Numbered from the stretch's first letter, positions 6,880-14,076 are shown. The stretch: 64,000 nucleotides of DNA from Betaproteobacteria bacterium (GCA_016720855.1 JADKJU010000003.1:682001-746000); one strand, 5' to 3'. Translations and numbers: made by a program. Notes: a model not told the origin generated them from the letters alone.

Positions 6880-7041
6880 CTCCAACGCTGGAGTTAAGCA
6901 GTGCGCGGCCTTTCGCGCGTCCGCTTTGGCGTTATGTTAGCCCGCTTGTCGCGCGGATGATGGAGGCCTGCGTGCCATGAGGGCCGGTAGAACGAGAAAC
7001 CCGGCGCCGTCAATGATTGCGTGCCGGTTGACATGTTAGAT
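6880..7041 (-). repeat. Atypical long attC or attC plus remnant, C19
   Basis: Core GCTCCAAC near 6880 closes cassette C20. GTTAGAT at 7035 opens C19, whose right end (GGTGCCATCTAAC at 7400) pairs with it. An internal core GTTAGCC at 6936 closes a 63-bp attC of the type seen at 12054-12112. The remaining 93 bases to 7034 hold no gene and no matching second core, so they may be the stump of a deleted cassette. Confidence 0.6.
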
Positions 7042-7048
7042 GGCACCT

Positions 7049-7396
7049 TCAGCCCCAGAAGCACGCGTATTGGTCTTCGTCGACAAGTTTCACAAACTTC
7101 TCCAGGGATTCCACCAACGGCGTCGGCTCATAGCGATGCCATTTCAGGTCGGCGCGCTGCCAAAAGACGCGCCAGGCTGCTTCGGTTTTCACGAACGTGG
7201 CCTTGGCCACCGAATGCTCTAGCTTTTCGCCCGGCTCTTTCCACCGCGGTCGGATCTCGAATATTTCGACGCTCTGCCCCGTGATTCGGAAGCCGATGTC
7301 GAGCTCGGGGCGGATGTGGGCAGGGGGCCGCCGCCTTTGTACGAATGCGCCGACGATTCGCTCGCACCGCTTCTGTTCAAATTCGCTCAATGCCAT
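7049..7396 (-). CDS. DUF3024 domain protein (cassette C19)
   Basis: A 115-residue protein that matches DUF3024 along its length: PELDIGFRITGQSVEIFEIRPRW, then AKATFVKTEAAWRVFWQRADLKWHRYEP and LVDEDQYACFWG at the end. These are small cytosolic proteins of unknown function, common in mobile gene cassettes and genomic islands. The ATG at 7396 is the first methionine inside the cassette. Confidence 0.8.
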   Translation of the reverse strand: MALSEFEQKRCERIVGAFVQRRRPPAHIRPELDIGFRITGQSVEIFEIRPRWKEPGEKLEHSVAKATFVKTEAAWRVFWQRADLKWHRYEPTPLVESLEKFVKLVDEDQYACFWG

Positions 7397-7405
7397 TTTG
7401 GTGCC

Positions 7406-7501
7406 ATCTAACGATCTAGTTGAGCTGCCGGCCACGATGACTGTGCCGCGGCCAGACGCGGCCCACGATGCATCACGGACAGCTCGAACGTGATGTTATG
7501 T
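7406..7501 (-). repeat. attC site, C18
   Basis: Cores ATCTAAC (7406) and GTTATGT (7495); 96 bp. Confidence 0.9.
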
Positions 7502-7506
7502 GTCAT

Positions 7507-7800
7507 TCAGATTTGATACCGCGAAATGTCGAGGGAACCGTGAAAGACCCCAAGGATATCGACGTTGCCGTCGCCCTTCACCAAGTACGCAATTCTGTAA
7601 TGTCCGTAGAGGAGGATTCGGACGCTTCTCAGTGACTCTAGATAACGGTGTCCGATTTCGGGATGGCTTTCGAGCACTTGAGCTCGCTCGAATATTTCTT
7701 CGACCGTCTGCGCGGCGGCCACAGCATTGTCTGTGGCGATGAATGCATAGATGTCAGCAAGCCAGTCTTGAGCCTCGGCCGTCCAGGCTATCTCGGCCAT
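7507..7800 (-). CDS. ParE/RelE-family toxin (cassette C18)
   Basis: A 97-residue toxin of the ParE/RelE fold: AEIAWTAEAQDWLADIYAFIATDN, IFERAQVLESHPEIGHRY, and SVRILLYGHYRIAYLV followed by VDILGVFHGSLDI. The Y-R-I-x-Y pattern and the VFHG/R end are typical of ParE-type gyrase poisons. It follows its antitoxin with a 13-bp overlap. Intact length suggests that it is functional; whether it targets gyrase or mRNA cannot be read from the sequence. Confidence 0.85.
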   Translation of the reverse strand: MAEIAWTAEAQDWLADIYAFIATDNAVAAAQTVEEIFERAQVLESHPEIGHRYLESLRSVRILLYGHYRIAYLVKGDGNVDILGVFHGSLDISRYQI

Positions 7801-7973
7801 GACTTGATGCGCCGCCCCATGTCTTCATTCGAGATAGTGCGCTTCGCATCGGAATCCGCTAGACCACGCCCGACCATTACGTGGAATGCAAGTTCGCGCA
7901 CGATCTCGTCGCGCGAGCTGTCATCGGGCTGATTCTGGATCAACAGGATAAGTTCTTCCTTTGCCGTCGACAT
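7788..7973 (-). CDS. Antitoxin of the ParE-like toxin (cassette C18)
   Basis: A 61-residue antitoxin: STAKEELILLIQNQPDDSSRDEIVRELAFHVMVGRGLADSDAKRTISNEDMGRRIKSW. This is a widespread small antitoxin found before ParE toxins. The ATG at 7973 is preferred to one five codons upstream because GGAGG lies eight bases before it. Antitoxin first, toxin second, overlapping, is the usual parDE order. Confidence 0.82.
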   Translation of the reverse strand: MSTAKEELILLIQNQPDDSSRDEIVRELAFHVMVGRGLADSDAKRTISNEDMGRRIKSWPR

Positions 7974-8031
7974 ATCCAGCACCTCCATTTCATGCCTATC
8001 GTGCCACAGGCGTCCTCACTCGGCGAATGAC

Positions 8032-8109
8032 ACATAACGATCGAGTTGAGCGGCGACCAATGCAGCGCAGCGACGTTGGGGGACCGCCCGCTCGAACGCG
8101 TTGCTAGGG
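8032..8109 (-). repeat. attC site, C17 (degenerate core)
   Basis: Core ACATAAC (8032) and GCTAGGG (8103), a changed core in place of GTTAGGG. 78 bp. Confidence 0.7.
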
Positions 8110-8496
8110 ATCAAGACGTTTCTCTTCGTACGCAGTACACAGCAACACTCGCCACCCGTCGCCCGTTCGGATGAGGTTATAGGTCGTATGGAATTGCCAC
8201 GGCGCTTGGCCCCTGGACCGATCAATACGCCACGCAAGGTCGGCCACCGCGAAGTCGTCGCCTTGTGCAAAGAACGATGCCAGCTCAAAGCTCGCGGACA
8301 CGAAGCCGTTGGAACGATAGAGCTCGCACAGGGCGATCATATTGGCGCGCACCGGATCGAGTGACGGCCAATGCGTGTATCCCTTGTCAGAGGCGATCCC
8401 GGAGGGGACTGCGTACATTTTTGCAACCGCTTCGCCGTCGAGGCGATTGAAGGCCGCGCGGTATTGTTCAAGAAACTCCCCAATTTCCGCAGTCAC
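8104..8496 (-). CDS. SnoaL/NTF2-like fold protein (cassette C17)
   Basis: A 130-residue protein: EIGEFLEQYRAAFNRLDGEAVAKMYAVPSGIASD at the start and FHTTYNLIRTGDGWRVLLCTAYEEK at the end, the helix-then-sheet order of nuclear transport factor 2-like small proteins. The start is GTG at 8496. Such folds serve as ring isomerases, hydrolases or binding proteins; no catalytic set is recognised. Confidence 0.65.
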   Translation of the reverse strand: MTAEIGEFLEQYRAAFNRLDGEAVAKMYAVPSGIASDKGYTHWPSLDPVRANMIALCELYRSNGFVSASFELASFFAQGDDFAVADLAWRIDRSRGQAPWQFHTTYNLIRTGDGWRVLLCTAYEEKRLDP

Positions 8497-8504
8497 GTCT
8501 TGAT

Positions 8505-8568
8505 GCCTAGCGATTAAGCTAACGGGCGGCCCGCTTGCGGGACGTCCCTGTTGAGCGACCAGTTAGAG
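8505..8568 (-). repeat. attC site, C16 (short, degenerate)
   Basis: Right core of C17 is GCCTAGC (8505), matching that cassette's other mutated end GCTAGGG; GTTAGAG lies at 8562. 64 bp. Confidence 0.65.
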
Positions 8569-8800
8569 GTTGCGCGTACGCGTCTACGTAGGCATCCAAT
8601 AGTTGCCTGATCATGCGTTGATACTGCGTCTGGTTCTTTGCTGCGTGAGACTTGAAGAACTCGACGCTTCGCTTGCTAAGTGCAATCGTGACCTTCACAC
8701 CCTCATCACGAAACGCGAGTTGATTGGGCGGAGGAAGGAAGTCGGGGACCACGCGGTACTCCCCGATCGGCTCACTTGTGTACTTTGTTTTCGCGGTCAT
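8519..8800 (-). CDS. BrnA/CopG-like antitoxin with decayed toxin partner (cassette C16)
   Basis: A 93-residue antitoxin: KVTIALSKRSVEFFKSHAAKNQTQYQRMIRQLLDAYVDAY is a ribbon-helix-helix DNA-binding and dimerisation domain at the C-terminal side, as in CopG/BrnA proteins. The ATG at 8800 overlaps the 3' end of the brnT pseudogene (8772-9056) by 29 bp. The reading frame is intact although its toxin has a stop codon, so it may persist as a free antitoxin. Confidence 0.75.
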   Translation of the reverse strand: MTAKTKYTSEPIGEYRVVPDFLPPPNQLAFRDEGVKVTIALSKRSVEFFKSHAAKNQTQYQRMIRQLLDAYVDAYAQPLTGRSTGTSRKRAAR

Positions 8801-9056
8801 AGATAGATTTCCCTTTGCGCCAGAACCCGGCGCCAAAGATCCTGATAATTCCGCCACGGTACGTAAAGCGGACTGTCAGTACGCCTCGATCAACCCGCCC
8901 AAAGCAGAAGTAGCGCTTCTCCCTTGTGCTGTGATCCAAGTCCTCGGCTATGACGCGCCGTGAATCTGCAAAGGCCTATTGCGCCTCACCAAACGAAACC
9001 TGATGTTTCTGCTGGTTCTCGAAGTCCTTGGCGGGACCCCACTCGAAATACGTCAT
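8772..9056 (-). pseudogene. brnT-like toxin with an in-frame TAG (cassette C16)
   Basis: From an ATG at 9056 the frame reads MTYFEWGPAKDFENQQKHQVSFGEAQ, then TAG (8976-8978, codon 27), then AFADSRRVIAEDLDHS, EKRYFCFGRV, VLTVRFTYRGGIIRIFGAGFWRKGK to a TGA at 8772. Both halves are clear BrnT, and the expected residue at the stop is usually tyrosine, one base away. The toxin is therefore inactivated by a single nonsense change unless it is read through. Confidence 0.8.
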
Positions 9057-9130
9057 CGCCATTTGCCAAGGATATCACTGGTATGGCGCATGTGCCATAT
9101 GCCTATATGGCATCCCGCATCTCGCGCAAT

Positions 9131-9226
9131 CTCTAACGTCCGCGTTGAGCGGCCGCACACCGGCCGCCGTGCCGCGCGAGATGCGGCCCACGATGTTTCA
9201 CGGTCAGCTCGAACGCGTTGTTAGAC
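9131..9226 (-). repeat. attC site, C15
   Basis: Cores CTCTAAC (9131) and GTTAGAC (9220); 96 bp. Confidence 0.9.
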
Positions 9227-9235
9227 CGCATTTCC

Positions 9236-9505
9236 TCAGATCTTGGTGAGGAGCTTTTCATATTCGCTGTGCGGACCGACCCAGAACCACATCATCTGGC
9301 TCTCCCTGAGTACTCCGACGGCTCGCCAATCGAGGTCGATTCGAACTGAATAGACCGGCAGCGTCGCGTGAACCTTTTTGAATCGGAGGGAAGGATGACT
9401 CGGATTCTCTGCCCAAAGCTGATAGGCGGCATTTGCCTTCTCCCGAACGCTCGCAGGAGCTACTTCGAGCAGCTCACGAAACCGCCGCGTCGTGAGCGAC
9501 TGCAC
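9236..9505 (-). CDS. RelE/ParE-like toxin (cassette C15)
   Basis: An 89-residue basic protein: TTRRFRELLEVAPASVREKANAAYQLWAENPSHPSLRFKKV, then VYSVRIDLDWRAVGVL and MMWFWVGPHSEYEKLLTK. The helix pair, LRFKK strand, and W-x-W-x-G-x-H-x-E-Y-x-x-L end match RelE-superfamily ribosome-dependent RNases. The start is GTG at 9505, three bases after the stop of the antitoxin gene. Confidence 0.82.
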   Translation of the reverse strand: MQSLTTRRFRELLEVAPASVREKANAAYQLWAENPSHPSLRFKKVHATLPVYSVRIDLDWRAVGVLRESQMMWFWVGPHSEYEKLLTKI

Positions 9506-9508
9506 AGT

Positions 9509-9712
9509 CTAGAGGGGCTTGGTTTGCCCGGTAGCGTGTTCGGCCAGTGCCTCTTCGGCGAGTTTGGCCAATGCGTCCTGCGACTTTGCAAAGGACTCTG
9601 ACCAGCGCTTCTCCGACGCGAGCTCCTCCAGCACGAGCGTAGCCACCGCATCCTGTTCGGAGGCAGGAAGCTTTGCAACTTCGACTAGTGCTTTCTCGAG
9701 GAGGCGGGTCAT
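9509..9712 (-). CDS. Antitoxin of the RelE-like toxin (cassette C15)
   Basis: A 67-residue acidic, helical protein: EKALVEVAKLPASEQDAVATLVLEELASEKRWSESFAKSQDALAKLAEEALAE. This composition and place, directly before a RelE-like gene, is typical of small antitoxins that wrap the toxin. The ATG at 9712 follows AAGGAC. No clear DNA-binding motif is seen. Confidence 0.75.
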   Translation of the reverse strand: MTRLLEKALVEVAKLPASEQDAVATLVLEELASEKRWSESFAKSQDALAKLAEEALAEHATGQTKPL

Positions 9713-9762
9713 GAATATGTCCTTGTCGGTGCAGGTCAATTCTACGCCCCTGCTCTAATGCG

Positions 9763-9858
9763 GTCTAACGACCGAGTTGAGCGGCCGGCCACAGCGACCC
9801 TGCCGCGGGAAGACGCGGCCCACGATATTTCACGGACCGCTCGAACGCGTTGTTAGAG
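9763..9858 (-). repeat. attC site, C14
   Basis: Cores GTCTAAC (9763) and GTTAGAG (9852); 96 bp. Confidence 0.9.
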
Positions 9859-9868
9859 GTCATCTCCG

Positions 9869-10402
9869 CTACCCTGCCTGATCCGCTAGCACTTTGGCGA
9901 CATGCGTTATTGCCTCTTCATCGAGCGTCGGTCTTGGCATCGCCTCCTTCCCAAGTAGAACTCGTGCCGCATTTAGGAGTGTCCACACGTATTGCACCGC
10001 TTTGGCTAGGTCACTGCCTTTGATATTAGCCTGACGCCAAACGGCCGTCGGATCTTGTACCGCATCGGAGTCGATATGAAAGTGCGTAAGGTCGCGAACG
10101 TGCTTTAACTTGTCAGCCAGAGTTTCAAGCAACTCGAGATCCACCTTGAGTTTCCTCGCGGCGCTCGCAAGTGGTCCGCCATTGGTCCGGTAGACATACC
10201 AAAAGGACGCAGCCTTGCTATTGCGGTCGAGGACCTTGATGCAATGGGCGATGTAGTCATTAAACAGTGCCCAATAAAGAACCTTTACCTCCGTTGCTGA
10301 TATTTTGCCCGCGCGTTCAATGGACTTCATGGCCGCCAAATTGAAAAGGGCGCGCTCAATCTCTACGAGATTGCGCTCTATAGCTCTCTCATACTTGGTC
10401 AT
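9869..10402 (-). CDS. HEPN-like protein, possibly AbiU2-type (cassette C14)
   Basis: A 177-residue all-helical protein starting MTKYERAIERNLVEIERALFNL. It carries LKHVRDLTHFHID, an R-x5-H match to the HEPN RNase motif (R-x4-6-H), set in a helical context like AbiU2. HEPN domains cut RNA in phage defence and toxin systems. Family assignment is by pattern only; no partner gene is present in the cassette. The start is the ATG at 10402; an in-frame one lies four codons upstream. Confidence 0.55.
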   Translation of the reverse strand: MTKYERAIERNLVEIERALFNLAAMKSIERAGKISATEVKVLYWALFNDYIAHCIKVLDRNSKAASFWYVYRTNGGPLASAARKLKVDLELLETLADKLKHVRDLTHFHIDSDAVQDPTAVWRQANIKGSDLAKAVQYVWTLLNAARVLLGKEAMPRPTLDEEAITHVAKVLADQAG

Positions 10403-10418
10403 GGCGCTTGCCACGAAT

Positions 10419-10426
10419 GACCTCTA
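10419..10426 (-). repeat. Split attC core, left part (C13)
   Basis: GACCTCTA is the first part of the core expected for the right end of C14, which must pair with GTTAGAGGTC at 9852. The remaining AC is displaced by 1.6 kb to 12055. The insertion sequence lies between. Confidence 0.75.
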
Positions 10427-10550
10427 GACAAGATGGCTTGTTGAGTTGAGGCGGCCCGTCTCCCGGGATACCGTGAATTGCACGCCGAAGGCGTGCAGAG
10501 CCACATCAATGCGCCACGAGGGCCGTTGAAACTCAGCCAGGAGACGAGCC

Positions 10551-11713
10551 ATGAACGAATCCAGCATTCTGTACGTGGGACTGGACGTGCACAAGGACAG
10601 CATCGACATTGCGACGGCGCATGGCGCTCGTGATGGTGAGGTCCGGCACCTGGGCAGCATTGGCGGGGACTTGCCAGCATTGTCGAAAGCGCTGCGCAAG
10701 TGGATCAGCACCGGTCACCGGTTGCAAAGTGGTCTACGAGGCTGGCCCCTGCGGGTTCGTGGTGTGGCGACATCTGCACACGCTCGGCATTGCCTGTGAC
10801 GTGGTGGCGCCGTCGTCCATCCCGAAGCGATCGGGTGAGCGCGTGAAGACCGACCGTCGTGACGCGATGATGCTGGCCCGGCTTGCGCGTGCGGGTGAGC
10901 TGACGGCAATACGGGTTCCCGACGAGGCGGACGAGGCGGTGCGCGATCTGGTGCGTGCTCGTGAGGACGCCGTGCGTGAGCGTCGTAATGGGCGCCATCG
11001 CCTGAAGGCGCTGCTGCTGCGCAATGGCATCCCCTACGCGGGCAAGAGTTCGTGGACGGGTGCCCATCTGCGCTGGTTGGCGACACTGAAGATGGGCTAC
11101 CCGGTGCAGCAAATCGCCTTTCAGGAGTACCTGTACTCGATCACCGAATCCAGCCAGCGCATCGGGCGTCTGGAGCAAGCCATGCGCGAGGTGTTGCCCA
11201 CGTGGGGCCTGGCGCCGCTGGTGGAGGCGCTGCAAGCCTTGCGCGGTGTGCAACTGCTGGCGGGGATGACGCTGGTAAGCGAGCTGCAAAACTTCGAGCG
11301 CTTCGACGCTCCGCGTCGCCTGATGGCCTATGTCGGACTGGTTCCCGGGGAGCATTCCTCGGGCCAGAAACGCCGCCAGGGCTCGATCACCAAGGCCGGC
11401 AACAGCGCGGCACGGCGCATGTTGGTCGAGGTTGCCTGGCACTACCGACACCCCCGCACGGGTGACGCCGATCATCGCCACGCGCCAGGCCGATCTGCCC
11501 AAAGCGGTGACCGACATCGCGTGGAAGGCGCAGCTGCGATTGCATGCCAAGTTCACGCGACTGCTGGCGCGCCGCGTGCCGAAGAACAAGTGCGCGGTGG
11601 CCGTAGCCCGCGAGTTGACGGGCTTCGTGTGGGCCATCGCCAAAGAGGTCAACGCAACAGGTTGGCAGGGCTTGCCCCGCAACGTCCCCACCGCCGCGAC
11701 CGCAAGCCATTGA
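10551..11713 (+). pseudogene. IS110/IS1111-type transposase (DEDD), two frameshifts
   Basis: Starts MNESSILYVGLDVHKDSIDIA, with the first Asp of the DEDD RuvC-like domain. Frame changes near 10729 (in AAA) to VVYEAGPCGFVVWRHL and continues through KTDRRDAMMLARL, LxALRGVQLLAGMTLVSEL and NSAARRMLVEVAWHYRHP (IS116/IS110 C-terminal domain with the catalytic Ser). It changes frame again near 11450 (in a C-run) to RVTPIIATRQADLP and ends at 11713. The full-length homology is clear, but no single frame encodes it. Confidence 0.85.
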
Positions 11714-12053
11714 ACCCATGCATGCACCCATTCGATCAATGCAAGGTCTTGAGGGAGAACTCGAACCAAGACAACCATCCGATGCCGGACCGGGAACGCG
11801 ACGCAGCCACGGCCACAGGGGAATCCACGAAAACGTTATTGGTGCCCGCGCAAGCGGCGATCTCAGTCCCTAGACCGCAGGAAGCCCCGCGACGAACACT
11901 TGATCTGTCGGTAACCAACCCACGCATATCAGCATGAACAACCGTCGCATCCACCCGGCTCCGCCGCGTTCCCCGTCCGGCAACAGATCCGCAAACCTCA
12001 TCCGAATACCCCGGAGGATTCAATGCGCCCTCTTGACAGAGTAAAGCCATATC
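11714..12053 (+). ncRNA. 3' non-coding end of the IS1111-like element, possible guide RNA
   Basis: About 340 bases without a credible gene lie between the transposase stop and the IS end. IS110-family elements carry a bridge/seek RNA in a non-coding end that pairs with target and donor DNA; in the IS1111 subgroup it lies 3' of the transposase. The position and size fit, but I did not derive a fold or a guide match to the attC target. Confidence 0.35.
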
Positions 12054-12112
12054 AACGCTTGAGTTAAGCGGCGCGCGGCTTTTCGCGCGTCCGCTTGGAC
12101 GAACTGTTAGGC
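12054..12112 (-). repeat. Split attC, right part (C13)
   Basis: ACGCTTGAGTTAAGCGG to GTTAGGC (12106). With the displaced GACCTCTA at 10419 it would make an attC of about 66 bp, like the 63-bp type at 6880. Confidence 0.75.
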
Positions 12113-12529
12113 GCCATCGGAAGAAGCCCACGGGTTGTACGATCCAAAAGCCCAAACGTGTCCCTCTGGATCCTTGCATGCATATCCGCGACCTCCGTAC
12201 GGTTTGTCCTCAATTGGAATGAGTATCTCAACGCCCTCTGACACAGCGTGCTTGTAGTGAGCGTCCGGATCACTGACATGGACGATGACCTCAACGGTGC
12301 CGACTCCGCCAACCTCTCGTGGAGATTTGCAGAAACTCGGGAATGCGTATGCTTCTGCAGAGCTAAGCATGACTCCGCCATGACCTAGAGTTAGGTGGGC
12401 ATGAGAAATTGATGAGTTCTCACCCGGAATAACCAGCCGTTTCTCAAAGCCGAAAGCACGACACAACCATTCAATCGCTTGCGGCGCGTCGTGGTACAGC
12501 AGACCTGGCGTGATGGACGGAGCTGACAT
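12107..12529 (-). CDS. VOC-family glyoxalase-like protein (cassette C13)
   Basis: A 140-residue protein of the PhnB/bleomycin-resistance-like VOC group: ITPGLLYHDAPQAIEWLCRAFGFEKRL at the start, LTLGHGGVMLSS, VEVIVHVSDPDAHYKHAVSEG, and GRGYACKDPEGHVWAFGSY near the end, which includes the conserved DPEGH metal-site strand. The ATG at 12529 follows GGAGG. Substrate unknown. Its attC is broken by the IS, so this cassette can no longer be cleanly excised at that end. Confidence 0.85.
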   Translation of the reverse strand: MSAPSITPGLLYHDAPQAIEWLCRAFGFEKRLVIPGENSSISHAHLTLGHGGVMLSSAEAYAFPSFCKSPREVGGVGTVEVIVHVSDPDAHYKHAVSEGVEILIPIEDKPYGGRGYACKDPEGHVWAFGSYNPWASSDGA

Positions 12530-12564
12530 TTCCAACCTCCGGCTACAGAGAATGTTGATATGGT

Positions 12565-12660
12565 GCCTAACGACCCAGTTGAGCGGCCGCACACCGGCCG
12601 CATTGCCGCGCGAGACGCGGCCCACCCTGAACCACGGCCCGCTCGAACGCGGTGTTAGGC
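12565..12660 (-). repeat. attC site, C12
   Basis: Cores GCCTAAC (12565) and GTTAGGC (12654); 96 bp. Almost identical to 13138-13233. Confidence 0.92.
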
Positions 12661-12669
12661 GTCCGTTCC

Positions 12670-12882
12670 CTAGAGATCTTCCGGCCCGAGTCCGGTGTGC
12701 TTCGCAATTCGAGCGAGCATCTTGGGGCCAATTTCCTCTCCGTCGTGAAATGCGAAGACGAAATCGGGCCAACCTTCGCGACTGAGCGTGCGATGTGACC
12801 CGGCCTGCCGCTTAACTTGCCACCCGATGGCGAGCAATGCCGCTTGTACGCGGCGTGCCTTCGTCGAGGGCCACTGGCTCAC
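12670..12882 (-). CDS. hicA: HicA-family mRNA interferase toxin (cassette C12)
   Basis: A 70-residue HicA: KARRVQAALLAIGWQVKRQAGSHRTLSREG has the double-stranded-RNA-binding-like fold with the catalytic His in GSHR, then IGPKMLARIAKHTGLGPEDL. HicA cuts mRNA independently of ribosomes. The GTG start at 12882 overlaps the hicB stop (GTGA). Order is hicB then hicA, the reverse of the classical order. Confidence 0.9.
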   Translation of the reverse strand: MSQWPSTKARRVQAALLAIGWQVKRQAGSHRTLSREGWPDFVFAFHDGEEIGPKMLARIAKHTGLGPEDL

Positions 12883-13085
12883 GCAGCGGCGACGTTGAAC
12901 GAGATGGAGTGGGGCCGGCTTTCGCCATGCTCCAGGCGGTCGGCCAAAACGCGCAATGCCAAGACTTCGGCCTTGGACATTGCTTCATCGGCGGAGGCCC
13001 CATAAGCAAGAACGCCGGGAAGCTGCGGCACCTCTGCCAGCCAGCGGCCGTCTTCTTCGCGTTCGCACTCAAGTTCGAACTTCAT
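12879..13085 (-). CDS. hicB: HicB-family antitoxin (cassette C12)
   Basis: A 68-residue HicB: MKFELECEREEDGRWLAEVPQLPGVLAYGASADEAMSKAEVLALRVLADRL. This is the partial RNase H-like fold of HicB antitoxins, which covers the HicA active site. It lacks a C-terminal DNA-binding domain, so autoregulation is unlikely. The ATG at 13085 is preferred over an upstream one by its AGGAGTGCC leader. Confidence 0.9.
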   Translation of the reverse strand: MKFELECEREEDGRWLAEVPQLPGVLAYGASADEAMSKAEVLALRVLADRLEHGESRPHSISFNVAAA

Positions 13086-13137
13086 GGCAGGCACTCCTTT
13101 GGGACGAACGGTCATTTTACGCCGGCCCCTATTGGAC

Positions 13138-13233
13138 GCCTAACGACCCAGTTGAGCGGCCGCACACCGGCCGCATTGCCGCGCGAGACGCGGCCCACCC
13201 TGAACCACGGCCCGCTCGAACGCGGTGTTAGGC
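13138..13233 (-). repeat. attC site, C11
   Basis: Cores GCCTAAC (13138) and GTTAGGC (13227); 96 bp, duplicate of the C12 site. Confidence 0.92.
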
Positions 13234-13242
13234 GTCCGTTCC

Positions 13243-13455
13243 CTAGAGATCTTCCGGCCCGAGTCCGGTGTGCTTCGCAATTCGAGCGAGCATCTTGGGG
13301 CCAATTTCCTCTCCGTCGTGAAATGCGAAGACGAAATCGGGCCAACCTTCGCGACTGAGCGTGCGATGTGACCCGGCCTGCCGCTTAACTTGCCACCCGA
13401 TGGCGAGCAATGCCGCTTGTACGCGGCGTGCCTTCGTCGAGGGCCACTGGCTCAC
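13243..13455 (-). CDS. hicA: HicA-family toxin, second copy (cassette C11)
   Basis: Same 70-residue protein as 12670-12882, with no difference noted over the coding stretch. It is part of a cassette duplication of about 570 bp (12.67-13.14 kb and 13.24-13.71 kb, including the attC). Toxin is intact while its own hicB carries compensating deletions, so survival may depend on the HicB from C12. Confidence 0.85.
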   Translation of the reverse strand: MSQWPSTKARRVQAALLAIGWQVKRQAGSHRTLSREGWPDFVFAFHDGEEIGPKMLARIAKHTGLGPEDL

Positions 13456-13658
13456 GCAGCGGCGACGTTGAACGAGATGGAGGGGCCGGCTTTCGCCATG
13501 CTCCAGGCGGTCGGCCAAAACGCGCAATGCCGAGACTTCGGCCTTGGACATTGCTTCATCGGCGAGGCCCCATAAGCAAGAACGCCGGGAAGCTGCGGCA
13601 CCTCTGCCAGCCAGCGGCCGTCTTCTTCGCGTTCGCACTCAAGTTCGAACTTCATGGC
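13452..13658 (-). pseudogene. hicB: hicB second copy with two small deletions (cassette C11)
   Basis: Compared with C12, one base is missing near 13563 (GGCGGAGG to GGCGAGG) and two bases near 13483 (GGAGTGGGG to GGAGGGG). Translation is normal for about 32 residues (MKFELE...LAYGAS), then out of frame for about 27 residues, then returns to SISFNVAAA. The helix following the beta-sheet core is replaced, so the antitoxin is probably inactive, though a protein of near-normal length is still made. Confidence 0.75.
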
Positions 13659-13707
13659 AGGCACTCCTTTGGGACGAACGGTCATTTTACGCCGGCCCCT
13701 ATTGGAC

Positions 13708-13803
13708 GCCTAACGACCGAGGTGAGCGGCCGACCACCACCGCCGTGCCGCGGCCAGACGCGGCCCACGCTCTTCCACGGTCCGCTCCAACGCGTGGTTA
13801 GAC
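13708..13803 (-). repeat. attC site, C10
   Basis: Cores GCCTAAC (13708) and GTTAGAC (13797); 96 bp. Confidence 0.9.
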
Positions 13804-14076
13804 ATCTGCCCCTCGCTGGTCACCGAACCAAAGAACGACGCCCACCACCATGGGAATTGCAACGATGAGTCCGATAGCGATCATCGCGGGCGCCGCTGAC
13901 GGGCGGTCGAGGTTCAGCAAGGGCGCGCCAAACACCAGCGGTGCGCCCATGCCGGTTCGAAGGCACTGCCGCTTAACCTTTGCGCGAATTTCGGGCGACA
14001 GATTGATGTGCGCAAGGAGCCCGAGGATGAGACCAGCGACAACACCCCAAACGCCGATAGTTTCGAGTACGTTCAC
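13798..14076 (-). CDS. Small membrane protein, unknown (cassette C10)
   Basis: A 92-residue protein with an N-terminal membrane helix (GVWGVVAGLILGLLAHI), a basic loop (RAKVKRQCLRTG) and two further hydrophobic stretches (PAMIAIGLIVAIPMVVGVVLWF). The stop lies within the attC. No family recognised. Confidence 0.6.
   Translation of the reverse strand: MNVLETIGVWGVVAGLILGLLAHINLSPEIRAKVKRQCLRTGMGAPLVFGAPLLNLDRPSAAPAMIAIGLIVAIPMVVGVVLWFGDQRGADV

Larger units (their letters stand above)
10427..12053 (+). mobile_element. IS110-family element, IS1111-like, inserted in an attC core
   Basis: About 1627 bp. The element splits an attC between GACCTCTA and the following ACGC-TTGAG. There is no target duplication. 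ATGGCTT near the left end (10433) is inverted near the right end (AAGCCAT, 12044-12050), matching the subterminal inverted repeats that separate the IS1111 subgroup from plain IS110. Some IS1111 elements are known to target attC sites. The transposase is frameshifted twice, so this copy is likely immobile. Confidence 0.75.

Noticed and set aside
11736..12179. Leftward 147-codon frame over the IS1111 3' end
   Set aside because: It crosses the IS border into attC and matches nothing; the area is better seen as the non-coding IS end.
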